A DNA stretch of 43,845 bases from Paracoccus sp. PAMC 22219 (GTDB lineage: Bacteria > Pseudomonadota > Alphaproteobacteria > Rhodobacterales > Rhodobacteraceae), in the NCBI RefSeq assembly GCF_000787695.1, contig NZ_BBPH01000102.1, positions 1 through 43,845 on the forward strand, written 5' to 3'. Below the pieces are notes generated by a model that made no database searches, was not told the DNA's origin, and saw nothing but the letters and a program-made list of their open reading frames with translations. Below are positions 8,804 to 16,667 of this stretch, in pieces. Each line of letters starts with the position of its first letter. The stretch's first letter is position 1. A program made the position numbers and the translations under genes.

Positions 8804-9842
8804 GCGCGGCCCCCCTGCCCAGCACGATCGCGCCGTCGGTGGATCGCAGGCGCAGCGTCACGTCGGTGCCCTGTGCCAGCGGTCCAGAACCGGGCGCCCG
8901 CGCCATCGACACGCGCAGTGCCTCGGGCATACCGCAATCGACCTCGTATTCGATCGTCGCGCCGAGGGCAGTCGCAAAGCCGATGCGCCCCGGCCAGCCG
9001 GCGACGTTGCCGGGCACGACCTCGAAGTTCTCGGGGCGCACGATCATCACCGCGGGGCCGTCGGGGCGGGGTGTGGGCACGGGCTGGGGCGTGTCGGTCC
9101 GCCCGGCGCGGACCTGGACTGGCATGATATTGGCGCGACCGATGAAATCGGCCACGAAGGAGGTCGAGGGGCGGTCATAGATCTGCAGTGGCGGCGCCAG
9201 TTGCTCGATTTGGCCGCCATGCATCACCGCAACCTTGTCGGACAAGATCATCGCCTCGGCCTGATCATGGGTCACGAAAATCGAGGTGATGCCGATCCGG
9301 TCGATAAGCTTGCGCAGTTCGACTTGCATGGTCAGGCGCAGTTGCGCATCCAGCGCGTTGAACGGCTCGTCCAGCAACAGGACCTTGGGTTCCAGCACCA
9401 GCGCGCGGGCGATGGCCACGCGCTGTTGCTGACCACCCGACATCTGCTTTGGATAGCGCCCGCCGAAATCGGACAACGCGACCAGGCCCAATGCCTCGTC
9501 GACGCGGCGGGCGATCTCGGCCCGGGGGCGGCGGCGGACGGTCAGGCCATAGGCCACGTTCTGCGCCACGGTCAGATGCGGGAACAGGGCATAGTTCTGA
9601 AAGACGTATGCCACCTCGCGCCGGTTGGGCGGCAGCATCGAGATGTCGCGCCCACCCACCATCACGCGCCCCGCATCGGGTTCGACAAACCCCGCGATGC
9701 TGCGCAAAAGCGTGGTCTTGCCGCAGCCACTCGGCCCCAGCAGGGTTACCACGGACCCGCCCTCGGCCATCAAGTTGCAGTCGGTCAGCACCTGCAGCTT
9801 GCCATAACGCTTGGACAGTCGGTCGATTTCCAGATCGCTCAT
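8796..9842 (-). CDS. ABC transporter ATPase, PotA-like
   Basis: A 348-residue ATPase: Walker A GPSGCGKTT (36-44), Q-loop VFQNYALFPH, signature [15 protein letters not shown], Walker B VLLLDEPFNALD, switch histidine in VTHDQAEAM. A C-terminal TOBE-type extension of about 110 residues includes MIVRPENFEV. This matches the PotA/FbpC/UgpC type. Its ATG shares one base with the stop of the upstream PfkB gene (TGATG). Confidence 0.93.
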   Translation of the reverse strand: MSDLEIDRLSKRYGKLQVLTDCNLMAEGGSVVTLLGPSGCGKTTLLRSIAGFVEPDAGRVMVGGRDISMLPPNRREVAYVFQNYALFPHLTVAQNVAYGLTVRRRPRAEIARRVDEALGLVALSDFGGRYPKQMSGGQQQRVAIARALVLEPKVLLLDEPFNALDAQLRLTMQVELRKLIDRIGITSIFVTHDQAEAMILSDKVAVMHGGQIEQLAPPLQIYDRPSTSFVADFIGRANIMPVQVRAGRTDTPQPVPTPRPDGPAVMIVRPENFEVVPGNVAGWPGRIGFATALGATIEYEVDCGMPEALRVSMARAPGSGPLAQGTDVTLRLRSTDGAIVLGRGAAHV

Positions 9843-10699
9843 CAGATCTCCTCCGGAAGGGTTTGGTCGGGCACGCGCAGGCCAAGGCCGGATGGACCAA
9901 GCCCGGAAACAGCCATCGCTCCTATGGCCATGGCCGCCTGCGCGGCGGCAAAGGGGGTCAGGCCCCGGGCAAGGCCCGCGGCGATGGCCCCGACGACGGC
10001 ATCTCCGGCGCCGGTCGGGTCCACGACCTGCGTCGGATGGGCGGGCAAGCGGTTCAGAACGGTTCCCTGCACGACCACCAGCCCCTGCGCACCACGCTTC
10101 TGGACGAGGCAGGGCCCTAATGCCGCCAGCGCCAGCGCAGCCTGATCGTCGTCAAGGCCGGGGCACAGCAGCCGCGTTTCCTCGCAGCTAGGCGCGAACA
10201 CGGTCAGGCGGGACAAAAGCGCGTGCAGATCGGCGGCCTGATTGGCGGCCACCCATTCGGATGTATCCGCAACGACGGCTCGGTCACCGGCGGCGTCCAG
10301 AATGCCTGCAAGGGCGCTGACCGGCATCGGCGTCGCCACCAGCACCCGGCCGTCCGCGCCCGAAGGGTCAGGTTGATGCGCCCGCGTCGCCGCCAGCCAG
10401 TCTTCGCGGCCGAAATGAGGCGATTGACGCAGCCCCGGTCCATGCAAGATCTGCGTCCTACGAGTCGGATCGGCGCGGCGCGTCACGCGATGGGTCATGA
10501 TGCCGCAACCGGACAAGGCACGGGTCCAGCCTTTGGGCCAATCCGGTCCAACGCTGGCCACAATCGCGATTGTAGCACCCGCGCGCCGTGCGCCAAGGGC
10601 CGCATACAGTGCCGCCCCGCCCGGTTGCTGAACAGCGGCACCATCGTGGTGCGACAGGCTATCAATCGACAGATAGCCCAGAATGGTGACGTCATTCAT
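9842..10699 (-). CDS. PfkB-family carbohydrate kinase, copy 2 (intact)
   Basis: A 285-residue kinase. It starts MNDVTILGYLSID, with PGGAALYAALGARRAG as the N-terminal PfkB glycine motif and VDPTGAGDAVVGA as the C-terminal catalytic motif. It is on the short side for the family. The start at 10699 is chosen because it overlaps the upstream SIS stop as ATGA and begins the conserved strand; the longer open frame upstream is a shadow. The gene order SIS-PfkB here mirrors SIS-PfkB at 7.1-5.0 kb, so the operon has two kinase/SIS pairs, a layout like FrlD/FrlB of fructosamine catabolism. Confidence 0.9.
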   Translation of the reverse strand: MNDVTILGYLSIDSLSHHDGAAVQQPGGAALYAALGARRAGATIAIVASVGPDWPKGWTRALSGCGIMTHRVTRRADPTRRTQILHGPGLRQSPHFGREDWLAATRAHQPDPSGADGRVLVATPMPVSALAGILDAAGDRAVVADTSEWVAANQAADLHALLSRLTVFAPSCEETRLLCPGLDDDQAALALAALGPCLVQKRGAQGLVVVQGTVLNRLPAHPTQVVDPTGAGDAVVGAIAAGLARGLTPFAAAQAAMAIGAMAVSGLGPSGLGLRVPDQTLPEEI

Positions 10700-11772
10700 G
10701 TGCCGCTGCCCAGCAGGGAACGTCGCGTCAGCAGGCGGCTGGTGCGGAAGCGGGCTTCGTCCGTCTTGAGGTGTAGGCGGCGGTTCGGATCCAGACCGTC
10801 GGCGGTGCCCACCGCATAGGCCAGATGCTGCAGCCCCGGCAGATGGCACAGCCCCGCGGGACCTGCCTGCGGAACCGTCAGGCGCATCGTCGCGCGCGAC
10901 ACAGGCGCATCGTCGCAATCGAAGGCCAGCGTCTGCGTGCCCATCTGCGCCAGGGCGTCAGCCGAGGCATCGGCATAGGCGGCCTCGGTCGCCGAGGTGG
11001 CGATTAGCACCACCAGATCGTGCGGCGACATGGTCCAGAACTGGCTATGGGCGAACTCCTCCAAGTCGGCGCTCCAGACGGGGCGTGCGGCGACCTCGAC
11101 GCATTTGGCCGCGCCATACCGGGCGAGACCAAGCGTGGCGCCCGATGCCAGAAAGCGCAGTCCGGTCACGGCGCCCAGATCCATCCCACTGAACAGCTTG
11201 TTGGCGGCATGGTCTGCGCGCGCAAGCGTCGCGGCGCTGTTCGCCAAATCGGGGATCGTCCTTCCCGACAGGCCCTCGATGACCGTCGATAGCGCGGCAA
11301 TCGTGGCGGTGAAACTGGCGGTGCCGCACAGGAAAGGCGCCAGATCGGGCAGATCCATGGACCACCGGTCGTGAACCAGCTGCCCCAGTCGCCCGCCGTC
11401 GCCATTGACAATCGCCAGCAGGCTCAGGCCGCGGTCATGGACCAGTTGCGCCGCCTCAACCGTGCGATCGACATTGCCGGACATCGACATCAACACCGCG
11501 ATATCGCCGGGGCGGACGCGATCCGGTTCAACCAGCAGCTCCATCGGACCGACGGAGCACCAGTCCAGACCCGACCGGCGTGCGATCTGGGCCACCGCCT
11601 CGGCAGCGAACAGACCGTCGCCACAGCCGATGACCCAGACCCGGTCCACCGGTGCCACAGCGGCTATATCCCTTGCGCAATTATGCAGGGCCGCCAAAGC
11701 CGGGGCGAGGTCACGCAGGACATCGGGCTGGCGCCCGATGTCCTCTTTCATGAACAGATCAGAAATGGGCAT
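10696..11772 (-). CDS. Double SIS-domain protein, copy 2
   Basis: A 358-residue protein with a first SIS domain holding VIGCGDG (47-53) and MSMSGNVDRT (95-104), and a second holding ASGATLGLARYGAAKCVE and DLEEFAHSQFW, the counterpart of the EEVHHYRS segment in copy 1. Likely an aldose/ketose phosphate isomerase or deglycase working with the kinase encoded next. It shares one base with the stop of the binding-protein gene upstream (TGATG) and overlaps the kinase by ATGA. Confidence 0.87.
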   Translation of the reverse strand: MPISDLFMKEDIGRQPDVLRDLAPALAALHNCARDIAAVAPVDRVWVIGCGDGLFAAEAVAQIARRSGLDWCSVGPMELLVEPDRVRPGDIAVLMSMSGNVDRTVEAAQLVHDRGLSLLAIVNGDGGRLGQLVHDRWSMDLPDLAPFLCGTASFTATIAALSTVIEGLSGRTIPDLANSAATLARADHAANKLFSGMDLGAVTGLRFLASGATLGLARYGAAKCVEVAARPVWSADLEEFAHSQFWTMSPHDLVVLIATSATEAAYADASADALAQMGTQTLAFDCDDAPVSRATMRLTVPQAGPAGLCHLPGLQHLAYAVGTADGLDPNRRLHLKTDEARFRTSRLLTRRSLLGSGT

Positions 11773-12815
11773 CAGGAATAGGTCCTGTCAAAGCGGTCCA
11801 CGATCTCTCCGCGTTGCGGCGCGATCACGGACCAGTCCACGGTCTGCAGCCGAGCCAGCGCCTCGGGGGTGGTGGGGGTGTATTCGGCGGCAGCATCCGG
11901 CACCGGGACACCGGTGACGGTGGGACCGAAGAAATACGGCGCATCCGCCGCACGGGCCTGATATTCGGGCGACAGCAGGCGGTTCATCCAGTCATGCACA
12001 AGATCGGGATGCTGCGTGCCCTCGATCTGCGAGGTCATCGACAGCACGACGATTGGGCCCGGATCGGGCATTATGAAGCGGATCGGCAGCCCCTTTCCAG
12101 CCGCTCCCGCGGCATCGTTGTTCCAGATGGGGGCCATGGCGATTTCCTCGCGTTCCAGCATCTGGATTAGCTGCGAAGGCGAGCGGCCGATGACCGGCTG
12201 CAACTCCTCCAACGCGGCCCAACCCGGCTCCAGATCGGATTCCGATCCGCCACGCGTCCGCGCCAGTGCCACCAGCGCGCCAAGGCCAAGGTTTGAGGAG
12301 GCCCGCGGGAAGCCGACCATTCCGCGCAGTTCCGGCGCGAACATGTCCTCCCACGACGTCGGCGGCGTCTCGACCAGCGCCTCGTTGTAGGCGATGCCGA
12401 TCAGCGAGTAGCTGGTCGGCACGCCAAACCCGTTCGCCAGTGCCATGAAGGTGGGTTCGACGTTGGCCGCATTGGGGACGGCGGCCGCGTCCAAAGGCAC
12501 GATATAACCCTCGGTCTGGGCAATCAGGTGCGGAGGCTCGCCGTTGGGCATGACATCATAGGGCGAAAAGCCCTGCGCGGCCTTGATCTGGGCGACGATG
12601 TCCTGGCTTTCGCTGGGCACAAGGCGCACGGTCAGGCCGGGGATCTCGGCCTCCATCTGGTCCGCCAGCCAGCGGTGCGGTTCCTGCAGTTGGCCGGCGA
12701 AGCTGACGACGATCAGTTCGCGCGACGACTGGGCGCGGACAAGGCCGGGCATCGCGAAGCTGGCAGCGCCGAGGGCAGCGCCAGTGCCCAGGAAGTGGCG
12801 ACGGGAAAGGGTCAT
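11772..12815 (-). CDS. Periplasmic substrate-binding protein (PotD/FbpA-like), copy 1, Tat signal
   Basis: A 347-residue binding protein. The N-terminus LSRRHFLGTGAA is a twin-arginine motif followed by a hydrophobic stretch and a cleavage-like VRAQ. Mature part begins SSRELIVVSFAGQLQEPHRW. The start at 12815 is preferred over 12824 because AGGA lies 8 bases before it, whereas it would overlap the other start. It is clearly homologous along its length to the next protein (shared LADQMEA, SQDIVAQIKAAQG, YFFGPTVTGV). The importer therefore has two receptors. Confidence 0.9.
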   Translation of the reverse strand: MTLSRRHFLGTGAALGAASFAMPGLVRAQSSRELIVVSFAGQLQEPHRWLADQMEAEIPGLTVRLVPSESQDIVAQIKAAQGFSPYDVMPNGEPPHLIAQTEGYIVPLDAAAVPNAANVEPTFMALANGFGVPTSYSLIGIAYNEALVETPPTSWEDMFAPELRGMVGFPRASSNLGLGALVALARTRGGSESDLEPGWAALEELQPVIGRSPSQLIQMLEREEIAMAPIWNNDAAGAAGKGLPIRFIMPDPGPIVVLSMTSQIEGTQHPDLVHDWMNRLLSPEYQARAADAPYFFGPTVTGVPVPDAAAEYTPTTPEALARLQTVDWSVIAPQRGEIVDRFDRTYS

Positions 12816-12840
12816 GGGGTTCATCCTTTTGATATCGGGA

Positions 12841-13887
12841 TCAGATGGAGAATTCGCGGTCGAACCGGTCGACCAGCTCGGATCGCTGCGGCACGATCTT
12901 GGTCCAGTCGATGGTCTGCAGCGCGGCGATTTCCTCGGCCGAACTGGGGGTGAAGGCAGCCGCTTCGGGCGGGACGGTGACCCCGGTTACCGTGGGGCCG
13001 AAGTAATAAGGTGCCGCGGCGGCATGGGCCTGATATTCCTGAGACAGGATCCCGTTCAGCCATTCGGCGACCAGTTCGGGTTGGGCCGAATTGGCAAAGC
13101 CCGAAAAGAAGGACAGGATCGCCACAGGTCCGTCCGAGGGCTTCACGAAGCTGATGGGCAGGCCCATCTGCGAAAGTCCGGCGGTGTTGTTGTTCCACAG
13201 GGGCGCGATGGCGATTTCCTCGCGTTCCAGCATCTGGGTCAGGGCTGCGGGCGACCGGGCGGCGCGGGGGGCCAGTTCCTTCAGCTTCTGCCAGCCGATC
13301 TCTAGGTCGTCTTCGGATCCGCCAAAGATCTTGGCGGCCTGCACCAGCGTCGCCAGCCCCAGGTTTGACGAGGTGCGCGCTATGCCCACCTGCCCAGCAA
13401 AGCGCGGCGACCACATGTCGGCCCAGCTTTGCGGCAACTCGGGCACGACATCGGTGTTGACGGCGAGCCCAACCAAAGAATAGGTCGCGGGCACTCCGGC
13501 GCCTTGGCTTTTGGCGACAAAGTCTGGCAGCGCGTTTGCCAGATTGGGAATCGCGGCATCATCCCTTTGCGCCAGATACCCTTCGGACAGGCCGATCAGA
13601 TGCGGCGGCTCGTCATTGGGCCCGGCATCATAGGGGACATAGCCCTGCGCGGCCTTGATCTGGGCCACGATGTCCTGACTGTCGGACGGAACCAGCCGGA
13701 TGCGCAGGCCGGGATGCCGCGCCTCCATCTGATCGGCAAGCCAGCGATGCGGACCCGAAAGGGCCCCGGGATAGGTGACGATGACAAGCTCTCGGCTGGC
13801 CTGCGCCAAGGCCGATGTTGCACCGCAATAGGCTATGGCGATGCCAGAGCCCGCCATGCCAAGCATGGTGCGACGGTTCAGGTCCAT
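12841..13887 (-). CDS. Periplasmic substrate-binding protein (PotD/FbpA-like), copy 2, Tat signal; first gene of the operon
   Basis: A 348-residue binding protein with NRRTMLGMAGSG as twin-arginine motif and ALAQAS at the probable cleavage site. Mature sequence ASRELVIVTYPGALSGPHRW parallels copy 1. Shine-Dalgarno GGGAG lies about 9 bases before the ATG. It heads the 14-gene operon, so it is probably the most strongly expressed product. Tat export suggests folding in the cytoplasm before export, known for some solute receptors of alphaproteobacteria. Confidence 0.9.
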   Translation of the reverse strand: MDLNRRTMLGMAGSGIAIAYCGATSALAQASRELVIVTYPGALSGPHRWLADQMEARHPGLRIRLVPSDSQDIVAQIKAAQGYVPYDAGPNDEPPHLIGLSEGYLAQRDDAAIPNLANALPDFVAKSQGAGVPATYSLVGLAVNTDVVPELPQSWADMWSPRFAGQVGIARTSSNLGLATLVQAAKIFGGSEDDLEIGWQKLKELAPRAARSPAALTQMLEREEIAIAPLWNNNTAGLSQMGLPISFVKPSDGPVAILSFFSGFANSAQPELVAEWLNGILSQEYQAHAAAAPYYFGPTVTGVTVPPEAAAFTPSSAEEIAALQTIDWTKIVPQRSELVDRFDREFSI

Positions 13888-14435
13888 GCCTGAATACTCC
13901 CTGTTGAGGATGGAGGAGGAAAGGATGCGGAATCCTAAAGCCGTGTGACGGCCTGTCCGTTCAGGACTTATTTTGTGTCAGAATTCCGCAGGTCGGGGTT
14001 GCCCCGGTCAGTGTCTGTCGTTGCCGATCGTGTGCAACAGCGTGACATAGAGGCGGCAGGAACGCGATTTCCAGCTGGGAAGGCGACGCCGAGATTTGCA
14101 TGCCGTCACCGGACTGCTGCAAGAGCCCCCCAAGACAGCGATTCTCATGGCGACGGAATGTTCCATAACCCGAGTGAAGCAAAGAAACCGCGCACGGGCA
14201 AGCATTCATCCCGAGGGTGACGCTGTTTGAACGCATCGGAGGCGTTCAGTGCGTGAATGATTGGCAGTATCGGGTCGGCTCGAACGCAGTTCTGTCCTTG
14301 GTGGCGGGGCGGATCGCCGCCGCATCGGGGACTGTCGTCTGCGTGCCAGCGTTCCAGCCTGCGCTTGACCCCTGCCTCTATACGAGGACTATGGCTGCTG
14401 CCGACCAACGCGGTCGAAGAGCGATAGGGCGGCAT
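13888..14435. promoter_or_regulatory. Leader and intergenic region ahead of the 14-gene operon, with an inverted repeat
   Basis: 548 bases without a supported gene. It should contain the minus-strand promoter of the operon. An 8-bp perfect inverted repeat, TGCGGAAT at 13926-13933 and ATTCCGCA at 13983-13990, lies 39-103 bases upstream of the start codon and could be a split operator. Minus-strand frames here are short and not convincing. No regulator gene is adjacent to the operon. No other structure was recognised between 14000 and 14435. Confidence 0.4.
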
Positions 14436-15113
14436 ATGACGCAAGACAAGACGGTCATGCCCGCGGCGGTCGGTCAGGTGGCGACCCTATTGCGACTGCT
14501 CGGAGGGATCGCTTGCGGCCTGGCGGTTTCCGTATCCGCAGTTTCCGCACAGTCACCCGGGCCGGAGGCACCATTGACGACCGAGCAGACCCTCGCCTTG
14601 CTTCCGGATCCCGAACGCTATCGGCTGGTCATCCTGGACGATGGTCTGACACCTCAGGCGGTGCAGGACATCGGCACCATGATCATCGACGGGATTGGCG
14701 AGGACCATTTCTTCGGGGCGATTGCGGCGCACGTGCCCGCGAACTCTCAGCAGCTGGCGGTCAGCGTCCGCGCCAAGTTTCACTCGCTGGAAGCCGCCGA
14801 GCGGGCAGCGTTGAGCGATTGCGAGGAGGAGCGGACCGAGGAAGCCTCAGACTGTCGCCTGATCGGCCAGATCGAGCCGGAAGAGTGGGACGAGGATACG
14901 CCGCAACTGTCCCACGATGTGATGTGTGCGCTGGACCAAGGAGCTGGCGAGATGGACGGCCCTATCTTCGTCGCCCGATCGCGCAACACGGCGGCTTTGG
15001 CCATCTGGAGCGGCGATGACACCCGCCAGTCGGCATTGGACGAGTGCAATGATGCAGCGAGCGCCACAGGGGCCGAACCGGATTGCGACATCGTGGTCGA
15101 TGATGCGCCATGA
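14436..15113 (+). CDS. Hypothetical secreted protein
   Basis: A 225-residue protein of unknown function. From the ATG at 14436 it shows a signal peptide: basic start, hydrophobic LLRLLGGIACGLAVSVSAVSAQS with a cleavage-like VSAQ. The mature part is acidic and contains four cysteines in pairs (DCEEE, DCRL, MCALD, DCDIV), consistent with disulphides in the periplasm. The open frame extends upstream to 14217 but only the later start yields a signal peptide, with GGGCGGC ahead of it. I recognise no family. Confidence 0.65.
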   Translation: MTQDKTVMPAAVGQVATLLRLLGGIACGLAVSVSAVSAQSPGPEAPLTTEQTLALLPDPERYRLVILDDGLTPQAVQDIGTMIIDGIGEDHFFGAIAAHVPANSQQLAVSVRAKFHSLEAAERAALSDCEEERTEEASDCRLIGQIEPEEWDEDTPQLSHDVMCALDQGAGEMDGPIFVARSRNTAALAIWSGDDTRQSALDECNDAASATGAEPDCDIVVDDAP

Positions 15114-15161
15114 CGATCGGACGGTTTCAGGTTAAAGGGCCATACAAATCGGGACCCGACC

Positions 15162-15419
15162 ATGCCAAGCGGGCTGGCATCTGATTACCTGGGCAGCCTC
15201 GGGATCGTCGGTGCTGCGATCATCTCGGGGGCCGGTCTGGGTCTATACGGTGGTATGGTGGCGCTTGAGGTGGCCACGGGGGATGCGCGGGGCTGCGAGA
15301 TGCTGTTCCTCGGACTGGTCATCATTTCCAGTATCGGTGCGAGCTTTGTCGTGGGGCTGGTCCTTGCGTTCCGCTGGCTGCGGTCCCGACCGCGCCGGCA
15401 GGGCGGAACCGCGACCTGA
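15162..15419 (+). CDS. Small hypothetical two-helix membrane protein
   Basis: 85 residues with two hydrophobic segments (about 8-33 and 46-68) and a basic C-terminal tail RWLRSRPRRQ, predicting an inner-membrane hairpin. It follows the secreted protein gene by 48 bases on the same strand and may be co-transcribed. The ribosome-binding site is weak (GGGACC). No family recognised; membrane-like composition is the main support. Confidence 0.5.
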   Translation: MPSGLASDYLGSLGIVGAAIISGAGLGLYGGMVALEVATGDARGCEMLFLGLVIISSIGASFVVGLVLAFRWLRSRPRRQGGTAT

Positions 15420-15438
15420 CGCGGTCGTCAGGACAGGG

Positions 15439-15879
15439 TCAGCTGGCCTGATCATCATCCAGAAGGGTCTGGATCTCGACTGCCGTCGATATCAGATCTT
15501 CTGTCCTGATATCGACGCTGCCCGCGTCACCCATGCCCAACAGGGAAAACAGTTGCCCCGGCAGCATGGGCGGCCTGCCGTCCAGCGCCGATATCAGCGA
15601 GGTCAGGGCCGAACGGGTAAGCGAAAGACCGGCTGGAGCCGTCCCGATCGTTTCCAGATCATGCCGAACGCAGCCCGTGAAGGGAATTGCGGATGCCAGA
15701 AGCCACTGGTCCCGGATCGTTCTGCTGTCCTTTCCCTCCGACCCCGGCCATGGCTCGGGAAGATGCAGAGCCAGAAGCCGCAGCAACAGTTGCAGGATCG
15801 AGTCGTTGACCCAGATCCCGGTCCGGCGATCCGCCCCACCCGGATGGCCTGCAAGGACCGTGACGTAACTTGTTCCCAT
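15439..15879 (-). CDS. Hypothetical protein
   Basis: 146 residues from the ATG at 15879 (AGGG lies upstream). Composition is typical of a folded cytosolic protein: alternating hydrophobic helices such as DSILQLLLRLLALHL and an acidic tail TAVEIQTLLDDDQ. It converges on the small membrane protein gene with a 19-base gap. A longer frame to 15957 exists but has no better start. Function not recognised. Confidence 0.5.
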   Translation of the reverse strand: MGTSYVTVLAGHPGGADRRTGIWVNDSILQLLLRLLALHLPEPWPGSEGKDSRTIRDQWLLASAIPFTGCVRHDLETIGTAPAGLSLTRSALTSLISALDGRPPMLPGQLFSLLGMGDAGSVDIRTEDLISTAVEIQTLLDDDQAS

Positions 15880-15982
15880 CGGATCCGATCCCTTTTGTCC
15901 TCTAACCCCTGAAGCCCAAGTCAGTAAAAAGACCTGATCCGCAACACATAGACCCATCCATGCCAGCGCTCGTGGGCAGGGG

Positions 15983-16150
15983 TGAACCGCTCCGGGTTTG
16001 TCGGAGGCTGATTACTGTTAGTCACGCTGCCATGATTTCGGTTTCCAGAGCCGCGTAGCAGTTTGCCTCTCTTCCGTCGGAGGGATGTTCCCGACGGGCC
16101 AGAGCAGGCGGCGGTTGTTGAACCGATCGACCCATTCGAGGGTGGCATGG
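15983..16150 (-). mobile_element. IS3-family remnant: terminal inverted repeat and end of OrfB
   Basis: On the minus strand, codons from about 16150 read ATLEWVDRFNNRRLLWPVGNIPP, the characteristic C-terminal stretch of an IS3 OrfB transposase (quoted here as separate motifs TLEWVDRFNNRRL and GNIPP). A shift to another frame then gives REANCYAALETEIMAA and a stop, so the remnant is also frameshifted. The plus-strand start TGAACCGCTCCGGGTTTGTC at 15983 looks like the IS3 terminal repeat. Nothing remains of OrfA or most of OrfB. Confidence 0.75.
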
Positions 16151-16188
16151 TCATCCTCCCCGTTCTAGCGCGCCGCGACCGTAAGAAC

Positions 16189-16245
16189 TTACGCGATCAT
16201 TTTCAGCTTCATGACTGGGGTGAGCCCGCCGATGCCCAGGTTGGG
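16189..16245 (-). mobile_element. Second transposase tail remnant
   Basis: Minus-strand codons read PNLGIGGLTPVMKLKMIA followed by TAA. This resembles the last residues of integrase-core (DDE) transposases of the IS3/IS481 type, which commonly end RPNMALGG-TP. Only about 18 residues survive. It lies directly beside the IS3 remnant, making a small IS graveyard. The 230 bases on to 16476 show no recognisable gene. Confidence 0.5.
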
Positions 16246-16476
16246 GCATTAATTATTTTAGGTCCGGTGCCATTCACTGGCGATCTGCTGCCCCTCTGCG
16301 CCCTGCAGCAACGTCGGGTTTGGCGAACCTGCACCGCAGCATCTCGCGGCCACCGACCGTCCGCAAAAGGCCGAAGGCGCGGGTCGGAGGCTGCCCCGCA
16401 TCCGTCCCGTCACCAAGGGCAGCGGATCAACGCACGAGGCCCTTTGCTCGATCACTCTTGCCAAGGCGAGGGGTCC

Positions 16477-16667
16477 CGTGAATGACGGTGCAAGAAGTCG
16501 AGCGCTTTCAGCGAGGTCGATATTCGTCATCTCAAGATAAATGACTCCCGCGTCTCCTGCTGAGCGAAAGTCGAGTCCAATGCCTTCACCTGCGCCGTCG
16601 CTGGCAATCATGATCAAACTTGGAAAGAACTTGGTAAAGGTGCCATCAGCTAAGGTAACAATGACTC
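16477..16667 (-). pseudogene. Fragment of an SMI1/KNR4 (SUKH-like) protein
   Basis: On the minus strand an open frame reads RVIVTLADGTF, FFPSLIMIASDGAGEGIGLD, GVIYLEMTNID and SARLLAPSF. The pattern of Ala/Gly-Ser-Asp-Gly-Gly/Ala-Gly-Glu, an aspartate strand, then a C-terminal A-x-SF is what SMI1/KNR4 domains show. N-terminal half is missing, and after SFT the frame runs into unrelated sequence. SUKH proteins are frequent immunity proteins of polymorphic toxins; no toxin is visible nearby. Family assignment from motif memory only. Confidence 0.5.

Noticed and set aside
8745..10145. Long plus-strand open frame of 466 codons
   Set aside because: It is antisense to the PotA-like ATPase and PfkB gene, lacks any family motif and is rich in residues expected from reading high-GC coding DNA backwards.
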